In this document: positions 26,058 through 35,112 of the stretch, in pieces
Position numbering within the stretch: position 1 is the stretch's first letter
Layout of the letters: each line of letters opens with the position of its first letter
Assembly: GCF_001428625.1 (NCBI RefSeq)
Contig: NZ_LMIE01000029.1
Coordinates: 178,247 to 242,246 of the forward strand
DNA: 64,000 nt
DNA from: Hydrogenophaga sp. Root209
GTDB taxonomy: Bacteria > Pseudomonadota > Gammaproteobacteria > Burkholderiales > Burkholderiaceae_C
Reading direction: 5' to 3'
Notes under the pieces: generated by a model
Told to the model about the DNA's origin: nothing
Databases searched by the model: none
What the model saw: only the letters and a program-made list of their open reading frames with translations
Made by a program: the position numbers and the translations under genes

Positions 26058-28084
26058 CCCACGGCCCTCTCGGCCGTGCGCAGCCGGTGCAGGTCGTCCA
26101 CGATGCCTTGTTGCGAACTGATGCTGAGGTCGATCACCTCGCGCGCCTGCGCCACGTAGTAGGCAAGCTGTTCGTCGCTGCGCAGCATGGACTGGCCCAC
26201 GGCCTCCTCGATGCGTTGCAGGCTGCCGATGAGTTTTTCGTTGGTGGCGGCAAAGAGCTGCACGCCGTGGCCGAAGGCCTCGCCCAGGCTGGCCAGCTCG
26301 ATGGCGCTGCCACTCACCTGCGCGGCCACGTCTTGCGCGCGGTGGGCTTGCACACCCACCGTGTCGGCAAACTGGCGGCCGACCTGGTCGAGCACGGCAC
26401 TGGCCGATGTCACCAGCGATTCAATGGCCGCGCGCTGTTCGCCCGTGGCTTGCTGCACGGTCTGCAGCAGGCTGCCAATGTTGTTCATGAGCGTGGCGCG
26501 CTCCTGCAACGCGAGGTTGTCGCGTTCGCCGAGCTGCGTGGTTTCGCGGCGCAGCTGCGCGATCACCTCGGCCGCGGCCTTGGGCGCCTCGGTGGCGGTT
26601 TCCATCAGGCGCGCGATGGGTGCCTCGATCGCGGTGCCCAGCGTGGCAAGGTGGGTGGCCACCTGACCGTTGAGCGAAGCCTGCAGTTCGCCCAGGCGCT
26701 GCACGGCAGCCTCGCCCCGGGCGGTCTCTTCGCCGCGCAGCGCAGCCAGCTCGGCGCGCCAGAGGGTCGCTGTCTGCTGCAGCGTCTGGCCCACGGCCTG
26801 CTGCTCGGCCAAGGTCTGTGCGCCCAGCTGCTGCCATTCGGTCTGCAGCGTGGTGGCCATGGCCTGCAGCGCCTCTTTCCAGGCGGTCTGCTGATGTTGT
26901 TCTACCGCCGCCTGTTCGGCATGCGAGCGTGACACCGTGTCGTGCACGCTCATGAGCAAGGCGGCGGAGCGCTGCTCGAACGTGGTGGTGAAGGCCACCA
27001 GCGCCCGTTCCAGACCGTGGGTCTGCTGCTCGCCGGCGTGCGCGTGCTGTTGCAGCGCCTGGGTCCAGCCCTCCAGCGCGGTGCGGGCGGTGGCACCGAG
27101 CTGCGTCGAGAGACCGCCCAGTTGCGTCTGCACCGCGTCACTCACGCGCTCGTGCAGGCGCGTGGACTCGCTCGCAATGGTCGCCATGGCGTTCTCCACC
27201 ACCGGCTGGAGCGTTTCACCGGCAACGCGCGCGCTGGCCGACAGGGTTTCGTTGAGCGATCGCGCCACCGACTGACCGAGTTCCTGGTAGGCCACGCTGG
27301 CTTCGCGGTGGAACAGCGCCTGGCGCTCCAGCAACTGGTCGTCGAGCTGCTGACCCCGGCGCTCCATCTGCGCCATCAGGGCTTGCAGCTGGTCCACCAC
27401 GGCGGGCAAGGCGCCGGCTTGCTGCTGCAGCGCCTTGAAGGTTTCGTTGCGCTGGTGCGCGAGTGAAAACGGGCGGAACACGGTGGCGGTGTGGGCATCG
27501 AGCTGGCGCACCACGGTCATGCGCTCGCGCCGGCTGATGACCGACATGAGGCCCAACATGGCCGAGGTGGCCACGCCCACGACCGAAGTGCCAAAGGCCA
27601 GACCCAGGCCTCTGATGGGTTCGGCCAGCGCCGTGCGAATCGCCTGCAGGTCGGCCGTGCCTTCGAGCGTGAACACGGCACCGCGGAAGGTGACGACCAG
27701 GCCGAGGAAAGTGCCGAGCATGCCCAGCATCACCAACAGGCCAATCAGGTAGGGCGTGAGCGCCAGGCCCGGCAAGGCGGCGCGCTCGCCCTCGATGCGC
27801 GAGCGCACAGCGTTCTGCAGCGCTGTTGGCACACGGTCCAGCCAGTCGCTCAATTGCACCAGCGGTTGTGGCACGTTGACCAGCGCCTGCGCCAGTGCGT
27901 CGGTGGTGGCGCGAAAGCGCCGGATCTCCTGCGCGCCCAGCAGGTAGACGCCACCGATGGCCACGGTCATGGCCAGCGCGATGGCGCTGGTGCCGACAAA
28001 GCCCCAGCCAACCCAGATCACGGCGATCAGGCCGAGTGCGAAGGCACCGACGAAAAAGAGACGGTTCACTGCGTTGTTGCTCAT
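26054..28084 (-). CDS. DUF802 protein: MotA/ExbB-like channel with long coiled-coil tail
   Basis: A 676-residue inner-membrane protein. Two membrane segments lie at about 8-50. A MotA/ExbB-like pair follows at about 108-135 (LIGLLVMLGMLGTFLGLVVT) and 155-185 (GLGLAFGTSVVGVATSAMLG). From about 200 to the end it is an Ala/Gln/Glu-rich coiled coil with few prolines. This layout is that of ZorA-type motor proteins. With the Asp-bearing OmpA-like partner it should form a proton-driven complex. It is coupled by ATGA overlaps to DUF3348 upstream and the MotB-like gene downstream. Its biological role is unknown. Confidence 0.85.
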   Translation of the reverse strand: MSNNAVNRLFFVGAFALGLIAVIWVGWGFVGTSAIALAMTVAIGGVYLLGAQEIRRFRATTDALAQALVNVPQPLVQLSDWLDRVPTALQNAVRSRIEGERAALPGLALTPYLIGLLVMLGMLGTFLGLVVTFRGAVFTLEGTADLQAIRTALAEPIRGLGLAFGTSVVGVATSAMLGLMSVISRRERMTVVRQLDAHTATVFRPFSLAHQRNETFKALQQQAGALPAVVDQLQALMAQMERRGQQLDDQLLERQALFHREASVAYQELGQSVARSLNETLSASARVAGETLQPVVENAMATIASESTRLHERVSDAVQTQLGGLSTQLGATARTALEGWTQALQQHAHAGEQQTHGLERALVAFTTTFEQRSAALLMSVHDTVSRSHAEQAAVEQHQQTAWKEALQAMATTLQTEWQQLGAQTLAEQQAVGQTLQQTATLWRAELAALRGEETARGEAAVQRLGELQASLNGQVATHLATLGTAIEAPIARLMETATEAPKAAAEVIAQLRRETTQLGERDNLALQERATLMNNIGSLLQTVQQATGEQRAAIESLVTSASAVLDQVGRQFADTVGVQAHRAQDVAAQVSGSAIELASLGEAFGHGVQLFAATNEKLIGSLQRIEEAVGQSMLRSDEQLAYYVAQAREVIDLSISSQQGIVDDLHRLRTAERAVG

Positions 28085-28758
28085 GGGTGTTGTTTCACTT
28101 CCTGGCTGAGGGCTTCGACCATGCCCGCCACGGGCTGCAGCCGAAGGTCGAGCTCGGCCTGCAGGGCCTGTTGGAGATCTTGTTCAAACAGTGGTTGCCA
28201 GCCGCTGGTGTGGGTCTGACGCAGCTGGTCGAACCGCGCCTTGAGAAAGGCCGGCAAGGAGGACAGCAGCTTCTGTTCACGCCCGCCCAGCATGGTGTCG
28301 AGCACGGCGTCCAGCGCGGCGAGCTGCGCCAGGCGCGGGGAGGTATGTGTCAAGGTCTTGCGCACGTGGTCGCGCAAGGCGTCGATGCCCATTTCCATGC
28401 GGCGCTGCTGGTCCAGACAGCGCTGGTGGTGCGGCGAAAAGCCGGCGTCGGCGTCATCGCCGGATTCGTCACCCGGCTCGCCCGACGGGGTGGTGATGGC
28501 CTGGCGCAGGGTGGCACGCACCCGCTCAAGCTCCGCCTGCACGGCGCGGGCAGCGGCCGGCACCGCCGGGCGCCGGGCCCGGGCCACCGACGGCAAGGCC
28601 TGGTGGGCCGAGTGCAGCGCGATGGCATCGGCCACGTTGAGCCACTGGCCCAGCCGCTCGGCCAGATCCTGCCGGGGCACCTCGGTGGGCGTGGGCAGCC
28701 AGCCGGCGAGCTGGCGCACCAGGGCAGAGCGGTTGAAGTTGCTGCGCAAAAAAAGCAT
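28081..28758 (-). CDS. DUF3348 domain protein of the motor-like operon
   Basis: A 225-residue soluble protein. The N-terminal RSNFNRSALVRQLAGWL, SQHxH-like HHQRCLDQQRRMEMGIDALR region and C-terminal helical part fit DUF3348, a family of unknown function. It is the first gene of the four-gene unit and overlaps DUF802 by ATGA. The start is uncertain: AAGGA touches the chosen ATG, and an ATG ten codons upstream has no clear ribosome site. Confidence 0.75.
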   Translation of the reverse strand: MLFLRSNFNRSALVRQLAGWLPTPTEVPRQDLAERLGQWLNVADAIALHSAHQALPSVARARRPAVPAAARAVQAELERVRATLRQAITTPSGEPGDESGDDADAGFSPHHQRCLDQQRRMEMGIDALRDHVRKTLTHTSPRLAQLAALDAVLDTMLGGREQKLLSSLPAFLKARFDQLRQTHTSGWQPLFEQDLQQALQAELDLRLQPVAGMVEALSQEVKQHP

Positions 28759-28926
28759 TCCTTGGCGCCCTGCGGGCGCAATCGGCATCGGGTACAGGGT
28801 GGGTTGCCGACATGGTGGGGCGTGCACGCCCGTCAGCGGTGGCCAGACCGGACTTCCGGCGGCCAAGGCGACATTAGAAACGATCCGCCGGACCGACTTG
28901 TAACCGTCTGCCGGCCAGCGCCGGCG

Positions 28927-30237
28927 TCAGAGCACCAGCACGGCCCGGAAATCGTTCACGTTGGTGTGCGTGGGCCCGGTGATCACCAGATCGCCCAGCG
29001 GCTTGAAATAACCGTAGGCGTCGTTGCGCGCCAGGTGGTCGGTGACCTTGAGCCCCCGCTCCGCGGCACGCGCCAGGGTGTCAGGGGTGACGAGCGCGCC
29101 GGCGTTGTCTTCCATGCCGTCGATGCCGTCGGTATCGGCCGCCAGTGCCCACACCTGGGCCATGCCATTGAGCGCCTGCGCCATGCCCAGACAGAACTCG
29201 CCGGCCCGCCCGCCCTTGCCCTTGGCCTGGCCTTCCACGCGGGGTCGCACTGTGACGGTGGTCTCGCCGCCGCTGAGGATCACGCAGGGTGTCTTGAAAT
29301 CGCTGCGCCCGAGCGCAGCCGAGCGCGCGAGTGCGGCGTGCACCTTGCCCACCTCGCGCGATTCACCTTCGATCTCGTCGCTGAGCACGTAGGTGTTGAG
29401 CCCGATCGCGCGCGCCGCGGCCGCAGCCGCCTCCAGGCTTTGCTGCGGCGTGGCGATCAGGTGCACCTCGTGGCCCTGCAGGCGCGCATCACCCGGCTTG
29501 GGTGTTTCGAGCTCGCCGCGCTCCAGCTGCGCGCGCACGGCTGCCGGCACCTGAATGCCGTAGCGCTGCAGGATGTCGAGCGCGTCGGCGCAGCTCGTGG
29601 CATCGGCCACGGTGGGGCCGCTGGCGATCACGCTCACATCGTCACCCGGCACGTCGCTGATGGTGATGGTGACCACGCGCGCAGGCGCACAACCAGCCGC
29701 CAGCCGCCCGCCCTTGATGCGCGAAAGGTGCTTGCGCACGGTGTTCATTTCCAGGATGTTGGCGCCGCTGTTCAGCAGCTCGCGGTTGATGCGCTGCTTG
29801 TCTTCGAGCGTGAGGCCGTCGGCCGGCAGCGTGAGCAGCGAGGAACCGCCACCGGAGATGAGGCAGAGCACCAGGTCGTCAGACGTGAGGCCCTGGGTGA
29901 GCTGCAGGATACGCTGCGCGGCGGCCAGGCCCGCGGCGTCGGGCACCGGGTGCGAGGCTTCCACCACCTCGATGCGCTCCTTCAAACCTGCCGGGCGCGG
30001 CGGTGTGTGGTCGTAACGCGTGACGACCAGGCCTGAAATCGGCGCGTCTGCCGGCCACAGCGCTTCCACCGCCTGGGCCATGGCGCCACCGGCCTTGCCG
30101 GCGCCGATCACCACGGTGCGACCCTTGGGCGGCGGCGGCAGGAACGCGGCCGTGTTGTGCAGGGGCAGTGCGCGCTGCACCGCCACGTCGTACAGGTGGC
30201 GCAACAGGGCGCGGGGATCGTTCAGGGTGGGTTGCAT
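28927..30237 (-). CDS. ttuD: Glycerate 2-kinase (MOFRL family)
   Basis: A 436-residue enzyme that phosphorylates glycerate to 2-phosphoglycerate; older annotations call it hydroxypyruvate reductase TtuD. The glycerate kinase domain shows VVIGAGKAGGAMAQA, LCLISGGGSSLLTLP and NTVRKHLSRIKGGRLA. The C-terminal MOFRL domain follows (ILSGGETTVTVR, AADTDGIDGMEDNAGA). The ATG overlaps the hydroxypyruvate isomerase stop as TGATG, so glyoxylate-derived carbon would flow through both products into glycolysis. Tartronate semialdehyde reductase and glyoxylate carboligase genes are not in the window. Confidence 0.92.
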   Translation of the reverse strand: MQPTLNDPRALLRHLYDVAVQRALPLHNTAAFLPPPPKGRTVVIGAGKAGGAMAQAVEALWPADAPISGLVVTRYDHTPPRPAGLKERIEVVEASHPVPDAAGLAAAQRILQLTQGLTSDDLVLCLISGGGSSLLTLPADGLTLEDKQRINRELLNSGANILEMNTVRKHLSRIKGGRLAAGCAPARVVTITISDVPGDDVSVIASGPTVADATSCADALDILQRYGIQVPAAVRAQLERGELETPKPGDARLQGHEVHLIATPQQSLEAAAAAARAIGLNTYVLSDEIEGESREVGKVHAALARSAALGRSDFKTPCVILSGGETTVTVRPRVEGQAKGKGGRAGEFCLGMAQALNGMAQVWALAADTDGIDGMEDNAGALVTPDTLARAAERGLKVTDHLARNDAYGYFKPLGDLVITGPTHTNVNDFRAVLVL

Positions 30238-31049
30238 CACAGGGTTCTTCCGGAGGGGTGGCGTCCGTGGGCAGCCAGCCAGGTGAGGCCGGCGCGGGTG
30301 CCGTCGTCGCGTTTTTCAAGGGGGAAATACTCGCAGCCCACATGGCCGCTGTAGCCCAGACGATCGAGCTCGTCAAACAGGAATCGGTGGTTGATCTCGC
30401 CGCTGCCGGGCTCACCGCGCCCGGGGTTGTCGGCGATCTGGATGTGGCCGATGCGCGGCAGCAGCGCGCGCAGCGTGCCGGCCAGTTCGCCCTGCATGCG
30501 CTGGGCGTGGTAGAGGTCGTGCTGCAGGTACAGGTTGTCGGCCCCGACCTCGTCCATGATGGCCAGCGCCTGCGCCGTTCGGCTCACAAAGAAGCCGGGC
30601 ACGTCGCGCGTGTTGAGGGGCTCCATGAGCAAACGCAGGCCATGCACGCGCAGCGCGGCGGCGGCAAAACGCAGGTTGCCCACCAGCGTGGCGCGGGCTT
30701 GCGCTTCGCTCACACCGGGAGGCTGCAGACCCGCCAGGCAGTTGAGTTGCGGCACACCGAGGGCCAGCGCATGCGTGAGCCCGCGCGCCACACCGGCGCG
30801 GAACTCGCCCACCCGCTGCGGATGACAGGCCATGCCACGGTCTCCTGCGGCCGCGTCTCCGCCCGGCAGGTTGTGCAGCACCATGCGCAAGCCGTTGGCG
30901 CGCAGCAGGGCGGCCAGATGGTCGGGTGTGTGGCCGTAGGGAAACTGGCACTCGACCGCCTCGAAGCCGCAGGCGCGGGCCGCGGCGAACCGATCGGCGA
31001 AGGGCAGCTCGGTGAAGAGCGTGCTGAGGTTGGCTGAGAATGTGAACAT
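30237..31049 (-). CDS. hyi: Hydroxypyruvate isomerase
   Basis: A 270-residue TIM-barrel enzyme interconverting hydroxypyruvate and tartronate semialdehyde. Family residues: FTELPFADRFAAARACGFEAVECQFPY, split here as FTELPFADRF and GFEAVECQFPY, then LMEPLNTRDVPGFF with the catalytic Glu, YLQHDLYHAQRMQGEL, HIQIADNPGRGEPGSGEIN and VGCEYFPL with the second Glu. GGAGGG precedes the ATG. It is coupled to glycerate kinase and diverges from the 8-oxoguanine deaminase across 36 bases, so promoters must overlap. Confidence 0.92.
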   Translation of the reverse strand: MFTFSANLSTLFTELPFADRFAAARACGFEAVECQFPYGHTPDHLAALLRANGLRMVLHNLPGGDAAAGDRGMACHPQRVGEFRAGVARGLTHALALGVPQLNCLAGLQPPGVSEAQARATLVGNLRFAAAALRVHGLRLLMEPLNTRDVPGFFVSRTAQALAIMDEVGADNLYLQHDLYHAQRMQGELAGTLRALLPRIGHIQIADNPGRGEPGSGEINHRFLFDELDRLGYSGHVGCEYFPLEKRDDGTRAGLTWLAAHGRHPSGRTL

Positions 31050-31085
31050 GCCCTCCATTGTCGCCACATCAAAAACCGCTGGCCC

Positions 31086-32534
31086 ATGCCCACCCTGCTG
31101 ATCGACCGCGCCGCCTGCATCGCCACCTTCGACCACAACGACCCGGCGCGCGGACGCGAAATCCACGACGCGAGCCTGTTCGTGCGCGACAACCTGATCG
31201 AGTGGATCGGACCGGCCAGCGAGCTTGCTCCCGCGTTGCGCGAAGAAGTCGACGAGGTGATCGACGCGCGCGGCCACCTTGTCACACCCGGCCTGGTGAA
31301 CACGCACCACCACATGTACCAAAGCCTCACGCGCGCGATACCTGCGGTGCAGAACGCCGAGCTGTTCGGCTGGCTGCAGGGGCTTTACCCGATCTGGACA
31401 GGGCTCACGCCGGAGATGGTGCAGGTCTCCACCCAGGTGGCCATGGCCGAGTTGCTCATGAGCGGCTGCACGACCACCAGCGACCACCTCTACATCTACC
31501 CCAACGGCGTGCGGCTGGAAGACAGCATCGAAGCCGCGCAGCGCATCGGCATGCGCTTCATGGCCACGCGCGGCAGCATGAGCGTGGGCCAGAGCGCGGG
31601 TGGCCTGCCGCCCGACGCCGTGGTGGAGCGCGAGGACGATATCTTGAAAGACAGCCAGCGGCTCATCGAGACCTGGCACGACGCGCGCCATGGCGCCATG
31701 TTGCAGATCGCACTCGCACCCTGTTCACCGTTTTCGGTGAGCACCGCGCTCATGAAGGAAAGCGCGGCACTGGCACGATCCTTCAAGGGCCAAGGGGTGC
31801 GGCTGCACACCCACCTGGCCGAGAACGACCACGACATCGCCTACAGCCTGGAGAAGTTCAAGCGCACGCCCGCGCAATACGCCCAAGACCTGGGCTGGCT
31901 GGGCGATGACGTGTGGCATGCCCACTGCGTCAAGCTCGACGACGACGGCATCTCGCTGTTTGCCGCGAGCCGCACCGGCGTGGCGCATTGCCCGTGCAGC
32001 AACATGCGACTGGCCTCGGGCATCGCGCCGGTGCGCCGCATGCTGGACGCCGGCGTGCCGGTGGGCCTGGGGGTGGACGGCAGCGCCAGCAACGACGGCG
32101 CGCACATGGTGGGCGAAGCGCGCCAGGCGCTGCTGCTGGCCCGCGTGGGCCGCGCGGTGCAGCCACCCGAAGTGCGTGCGGGCAACACCTTTTTCGGGTG
32201 CGACCTCGGCCCGTCCGAGATGACGGCGCGCGACGCGCTGTGTCTCGCCACGCGCGGCGGTGCGCAGGTGCTGGGGCGCCGCGACATCGGCCACCTCGCA
32301 CCTGGCCTGTGCGCCGACCTTGCGCTCTTTGATCTGCGCACGCTGGGTTTTGCCGGCGGCGCGGTGCACGACCCGGTGGCCAGCCTGCTGCTGTGCGCCA
32401 GCCCGCAGGCCGCGTACACGGTGGTGAACGGGCGGGTGGTGGTGCGGCAAGGCCAGCTCACCACGGTGGATCTCGGTCCGCTGCTGGAAAAACACAACCG
32501 CCTGGCCAGGAAACTGGCGCAGGCGGTTGCGTGA
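31086..32534 (+). CDS. 8-oxoguanine deaminase (amidohydrolase family)
   Basis: A 482-residue cytoplasmic amidohydrolase expected to convert 8-oxoguanine to uric acid. The metal site reads NTHHHMYQSLTRA, then HTHLAENDHD, WHAHCVKLDDDGI and GVDGSASNDGAHM. The SDHLYIYP and LEKFKRTPAQYAQDLGWLG stretches are typical of the 8-oxoguanine group; an atrazine chlorohydrolase/TrzN-like substrate is the main alternative. Purine breakdown yields glyoxylate, which fits the divergent hyi-glycerate kinase pair. Confidence 0.85.
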   Translation: MPTLLIDRAACIATFDHNDPARGREIHDASLFVRDNLIEWIGPASELAPALREEVDEVIDARGHLVTPGLVNTHHHMYQSLTRAIPAVQNAELFGWLQGLYPIWTGLTPEMVQVSTQVAMAELLMSGCTTTSDHLYIYPNGVRLEDSIEAAQRIGMRFMATRGSMSVGQSAGGLPPDAVVEREDDILKDSQRLIETWHDARHGAMLQIALAPCSPFSVSTALMKESAALARSFKGQGVRLHTHLAENDHDIAYSLEKFKRTPAQYAQDLGWLGDDVWHAHCVKLDDDGISLFAASRTGVAHCPCSNMRLASGIAPVRRMLDAGVPVGLGVDGSASNDGAHMVGEARQALLLARVGRAVQPPEVRAGNTFFGCDLGPSEMTARDALCLATRGGAQVLGRRDIGHLAPGLCADLALFDLRTLGFAGGAVHDPVASLLLCASPQAAYTVVNGRVVVRQGQLTTVDLGPLLEKHNRLARKLAQAVA

Positions 32535-32597
32535 TGCGGGCTGTTCGAGCAGCCGAAGGCCGGATCGAACTCAGGCGCGAACCACGCCGGTCGCTCG

Positions 32598-33077
32598 TCA
32601 GGCCGCGGGGGAACCCGGCAGCTGCAGCGGCCGGTCCTCGAACTCGGTGTTGAGCACCACGGTGCTGGTGGTGCGGGCCACGCCGGGAATGGCCTTGATC
32701 TTGTAGAGCACCTCTTCCAGCGCACGGGCGTGCGTGGTGCGAATCTTGGCCAGAAAGTCGTACTCGCCAGCCACGCTGTGCAGCTCCAGCACCTCGTGCA
32801 TCTCGCGCAACAGGGGCGCCACCTCGCGGCAGTGGATGCCGCCGTCGTTGCGGATGGCCACGAACGCGGTGAAGCGCAGACCCACGCGGTCGGGATCAAC
32901 CCGCAGTGAAAACCGCTCGATCACGCCGCGCTCCACCATCTTCTTCACCCGCTCGTGCACGGCGGCCGTGGACAAGCCCACCTCGGACGCCACATCGGCG
33001 TAAGAACGTCGGCTATCAGAGCTCAGTGCCGTCAAAATTCTGGCATCCATGTCGTCTGGCTGAATATTTACTTGCAT
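32598..33077 (-). CDS. Lrp/AsnC family transcriptional regulator
   Basis: A 159-residue regulator with an N-terminal winged helix (MDARILTALSSDSRRSYADV, GLSTAAVHERVKKMVERGVI) and a C-terminal RAM ligand-binding domain. The start is uncertain: a GTG ten codons upstream and an internal ATG are alternatives. It is divergent from an EamA transporter, a common arrangement in which an amino acid sensed by Lrp induces its own exporter. The ligand is unknown. Confidence 0.88.
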   Translation of the reverse strand: MQVNIQPDDMDARILTALSSDSRRSYADVASEVGLSTAAVHERVKKMVERGVIERFSLRVDPDRVGLRFTAFVAIRNDGGIHCREVAPLLREMHEVLELHSVAGEYDFLAKIRTTHARALEEVLYKIKAIPGVARTTSTVVLNTEFEDRPLQLPGSPAA

Positions 33078-33147
33078 ACGGCCAAAATCCTGTTCAAAAT
33101 ACGGCACCGGAGAAATCCGCCGGAAATTATCTTACGGGAACACGCAA

Positions 33148-34128
33148 ATGCCGACATTCATCAGCCCAGCGGGCCTGGAACGCCAGACGATACGCCTGTA
33201 TAGCGCCCTGTTGATTGTGTACATCGTCTGGGGCACGACCTATTTCGCGCTCGACGTGGCCATGCAGAGCCTGCCACCGGTGTTGATGAACGGCGCGCGC
33301 TTCGTGGTCGCAGGCGCGGTGATGCTGGCGATTGCGCGTTGGCAAGGCCTGCCCTGGCCCACGGCATCGCAGTGGCGCGGCAGCGCGCTCATCGGCGCGC
33401 TGATGGCTTTTGCGGCCATGGCGCTGATGGTGCTTGCGCAGCGCCTGGGCATCGGTTCGGGCCTCATGGCCACGGTGGTCACCACGATGCCGATGTGGCT
33501 CGCACTGTGGACACGGTGGGGCGGCGAACGCGTGCCGCTCACCAGCTGGATCGGGTTGACGCTCGGCGCGCTGGGCGCTTTGGTGCTGGCGATGGAAGGT
33601 GATTTTTCTGCCACACCAGTGGGCGCGCTGCTGGCCTTCGGCGCGCCGCTGTGCTGGAGCCTGGGCTCGTACGCCTCGCGCAAGCTGGTGTTACCCGCAC
33701 CGGCCATGGCCTCGGGCGCGCAGTGGATGATTGGCGGCTTGCTCGGAGTGGTGGTGGCCGCCGTGTTCGAGCCCGGCGCGCGCCAGTTCGAATGGGCACA
33801 GGTCAGCGCTGCGTCCGCCCTGGCCTGGTTGTACCTGGTGGTCATCGGCACGCTGGTCACGCTCAATGCCTACCTGTGGCTGCTGAAAAACACCACCGCT
33901 GCGCTGGCCGGCAGCTACTCGTTCGTGAACCCGGTGGTCGCGCTCTGCGTGGGCGTGCTGCTCGGCGGTGAACAGCTCACGGGTTGGGTGTTCGTCGCGA
34001 TGCCGATGATCCTGCTCGCGCTGGCACTCATTCTGTACGGCCGCGACTTGAGCACCTGGCTGCGCACCCGCACCGCGGCTCACACCAGCGTGACGACCAC
34101 CAGCCACGCCAGCGAAGCCCAGCGATAA
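33148..34128 (+). CDS. EamA/DMT family transporter (YedA-like)
   Basis: A 326-residue inner-membrane protein with ten predicted helices in two EamA repeats. The start of repeat one is IVYIVWGTTYFALDVAMQSLPP and the second repeat has GTLVTLNAYLWLLKNTTAAL followed by SYSFVNPVVALCVGVLLGGE, all close to E. coli YedA. It is a probable metabolite or amino-acid exporter controlled by the divergent Lrp protein. Its 3' end overlaps a convergent small membrane protein gene by 49 bases. Confidence 0.88.
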   Translation: MPTFISPAGLERQTIRLYSALLIVYIVWGTTYFALDVAMQSLPPVLMNGARFVVAGAVMLAIARWQGLPWPTASQWRGSALIGALMAFAAMALMVLAQRLGIGSGLMATVVTTMPMWLALWTRWGGERVPLTSWIGLTLGALGALVLAMEGDFSATPVGALLAFGAPLCWSLGSYASRKLVLPAPAMASGAQWMIGGLLGVVVAAVFEPGARQFEWAQVSAASALAWLYLVVIGTLVTLNAYLWLLKNTTAALAGSYSFVNPVVALCVGVLLGGEQLTGWVFVAMPMILLALALILYGRDLSTWLRTRTAAHTSVTTTSHASEAQR

Positions 34129-34367
34129 AGCCCGGTGTCGCTCAAGCGCCAGACCGAGGCCACGAGGAACAGGTTGTAGGGCAGCGGCGCGAGGTGCACC
34201 GCCGCAGCCAGTTCGATGGCCTCGTCAGCCAACGCAATGGCGAGCGCCACCGCAGTGGCCAGCAGGTTGATGACCGTGCCCACGGTCACCATGTCGCGCC
34301 AGAACAGCACGCGCATCGGCACCTCACCGCGCCAGCGGCGTGTGACGAAGCCCGCAAGGCCTGGCAT
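34080..34367 (-). CDS. Small hypothetical membrane protein
   Basis: A 95-residue protein I do not recognise, with three hydrophobic segments (about 28-48, 52-70 and 82-95). Its ATG directly follows the esterase stop (TGA-ATG), which argues that it is a real downstream gene. Its 3' end overlaps the convergent EamA gene. No function can be assigned. Confidence 0.65.
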   Translation of the reverse strand: MPGLAGFVTRRWRGEVPMRVLFWRDMVTVGTVINLLATAVALAIALADEAIELAAAVHLAPLPYNLFLVASVWRLSDTGLYRWASLAWLVVVTLV

Positions 34368-35057
34368 TCAGCTCGCCAGCAGGCGCACCAGCCAGACGTT
34401 GAGATCGGCCACTTCCTGTGCGCACACCGAGTGCTCCATCGGGTAGGTGTGCCAGTCCACCGTGTAGCCCAGCGCCTGCAGCGCATTGCGCGACTCCACA
34501 CCGCGCTCGACCACCACCACCGGGTCGTGCGTGCCATGCGCCAGGAAGATGGGCACGTCGCGGTTGACCTCGGAGCGCTCGGCCGCGGCACTGGCCGCCA
34601 ACGGCAGGTAGCCCGACAGGCCCACCAGACCGGCGAGGCGCTGCGGTGCGCGAAGCCCGGCCATGAGCGTCATGGCGCAGCCTTGCGAAAAACCCATGAG
34701 CACCGTGCGCGCGGGTGGTACGCCGCGCGACGCCTCGCGGTCCAGCAGTCCCTGCACCAGCGCGCAGGACTCGCGCAGGCCGGCTTCGTCTTCGCGACGC
34801 GACTGGCCGATGGGTGGGTGGATGTCGTACCAGGCGCGCATCTCGTAGCCACCATTGAGCGTCACCGGGCGCACTGGCGCACTGGGAAACACGAAACGCA
34901 CCGGGCCGATGGCGTCCAGTTCGAGTTCCTGGGCAATGGGTACGAAGTCGTTGCCGTCGGCGCCCAGGCCGTGCAGCACGACGATGCTGGCCACAGGCGT
35001 GGCTGCGGGGTTGCCCCCGGTGACGAGTTCGAGGGTGTCAAGCGTGTGTGAGGTCAT
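34368..35057 (-). CDS. Alpha/beta-hydrolase, carboxylesterase/phospholipase type (EstB-like)
   Basis: A 229-residue serine esterase. The fold starts with VVLHGLGADGNDFVPIA. The nucleophile is in GFSQG, the acid in HGTHDPVV, and the His near the C terminus in YPMEHSVCAQEV. This is the dimeric carboxylesterase EstB / acyl-protein thioesterase family. The start used is the second Met; an ATG four codons upstream is equally possible. It heads a two-gene unit with a small membrane protein and diverges from the hydratase-like gene. Confidence 0.9.
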   Translation of the reverse strand: MTSHTLDTLELVTGGNPAATPVASIVVLHGLGADGNDFVPIAQELELDAIGPVRFVFPSAPVRPVTLNGGYEMRAWYDIHPPIGQSRREDEAGLRESCALVQGLLDREASRGVPPARTVLMGFSQGCAMTLMAGLRAPQRLAGLVGLSGYLPLAASAAAERSEVNRDVPIFLAHGTHDPVVVVERGVESRNALQALGYTVDWHTYPMEHSVCAQEVADLNVWLVRLLAS

Positions 35058-35112
35058 GACGCGCAGCATACCGGCTGCCTATGATGAACTCCCCTGGCCC
35101 ATCACCACGACC

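Noticed and set aside
24899-28758. Annotation of the operon as a bona fide Zorya system
   Set aside because: No ZorC, ZorD helicase or ZorE nuclease is present; DUF3348 and DUF2894 are not known Zorya components.
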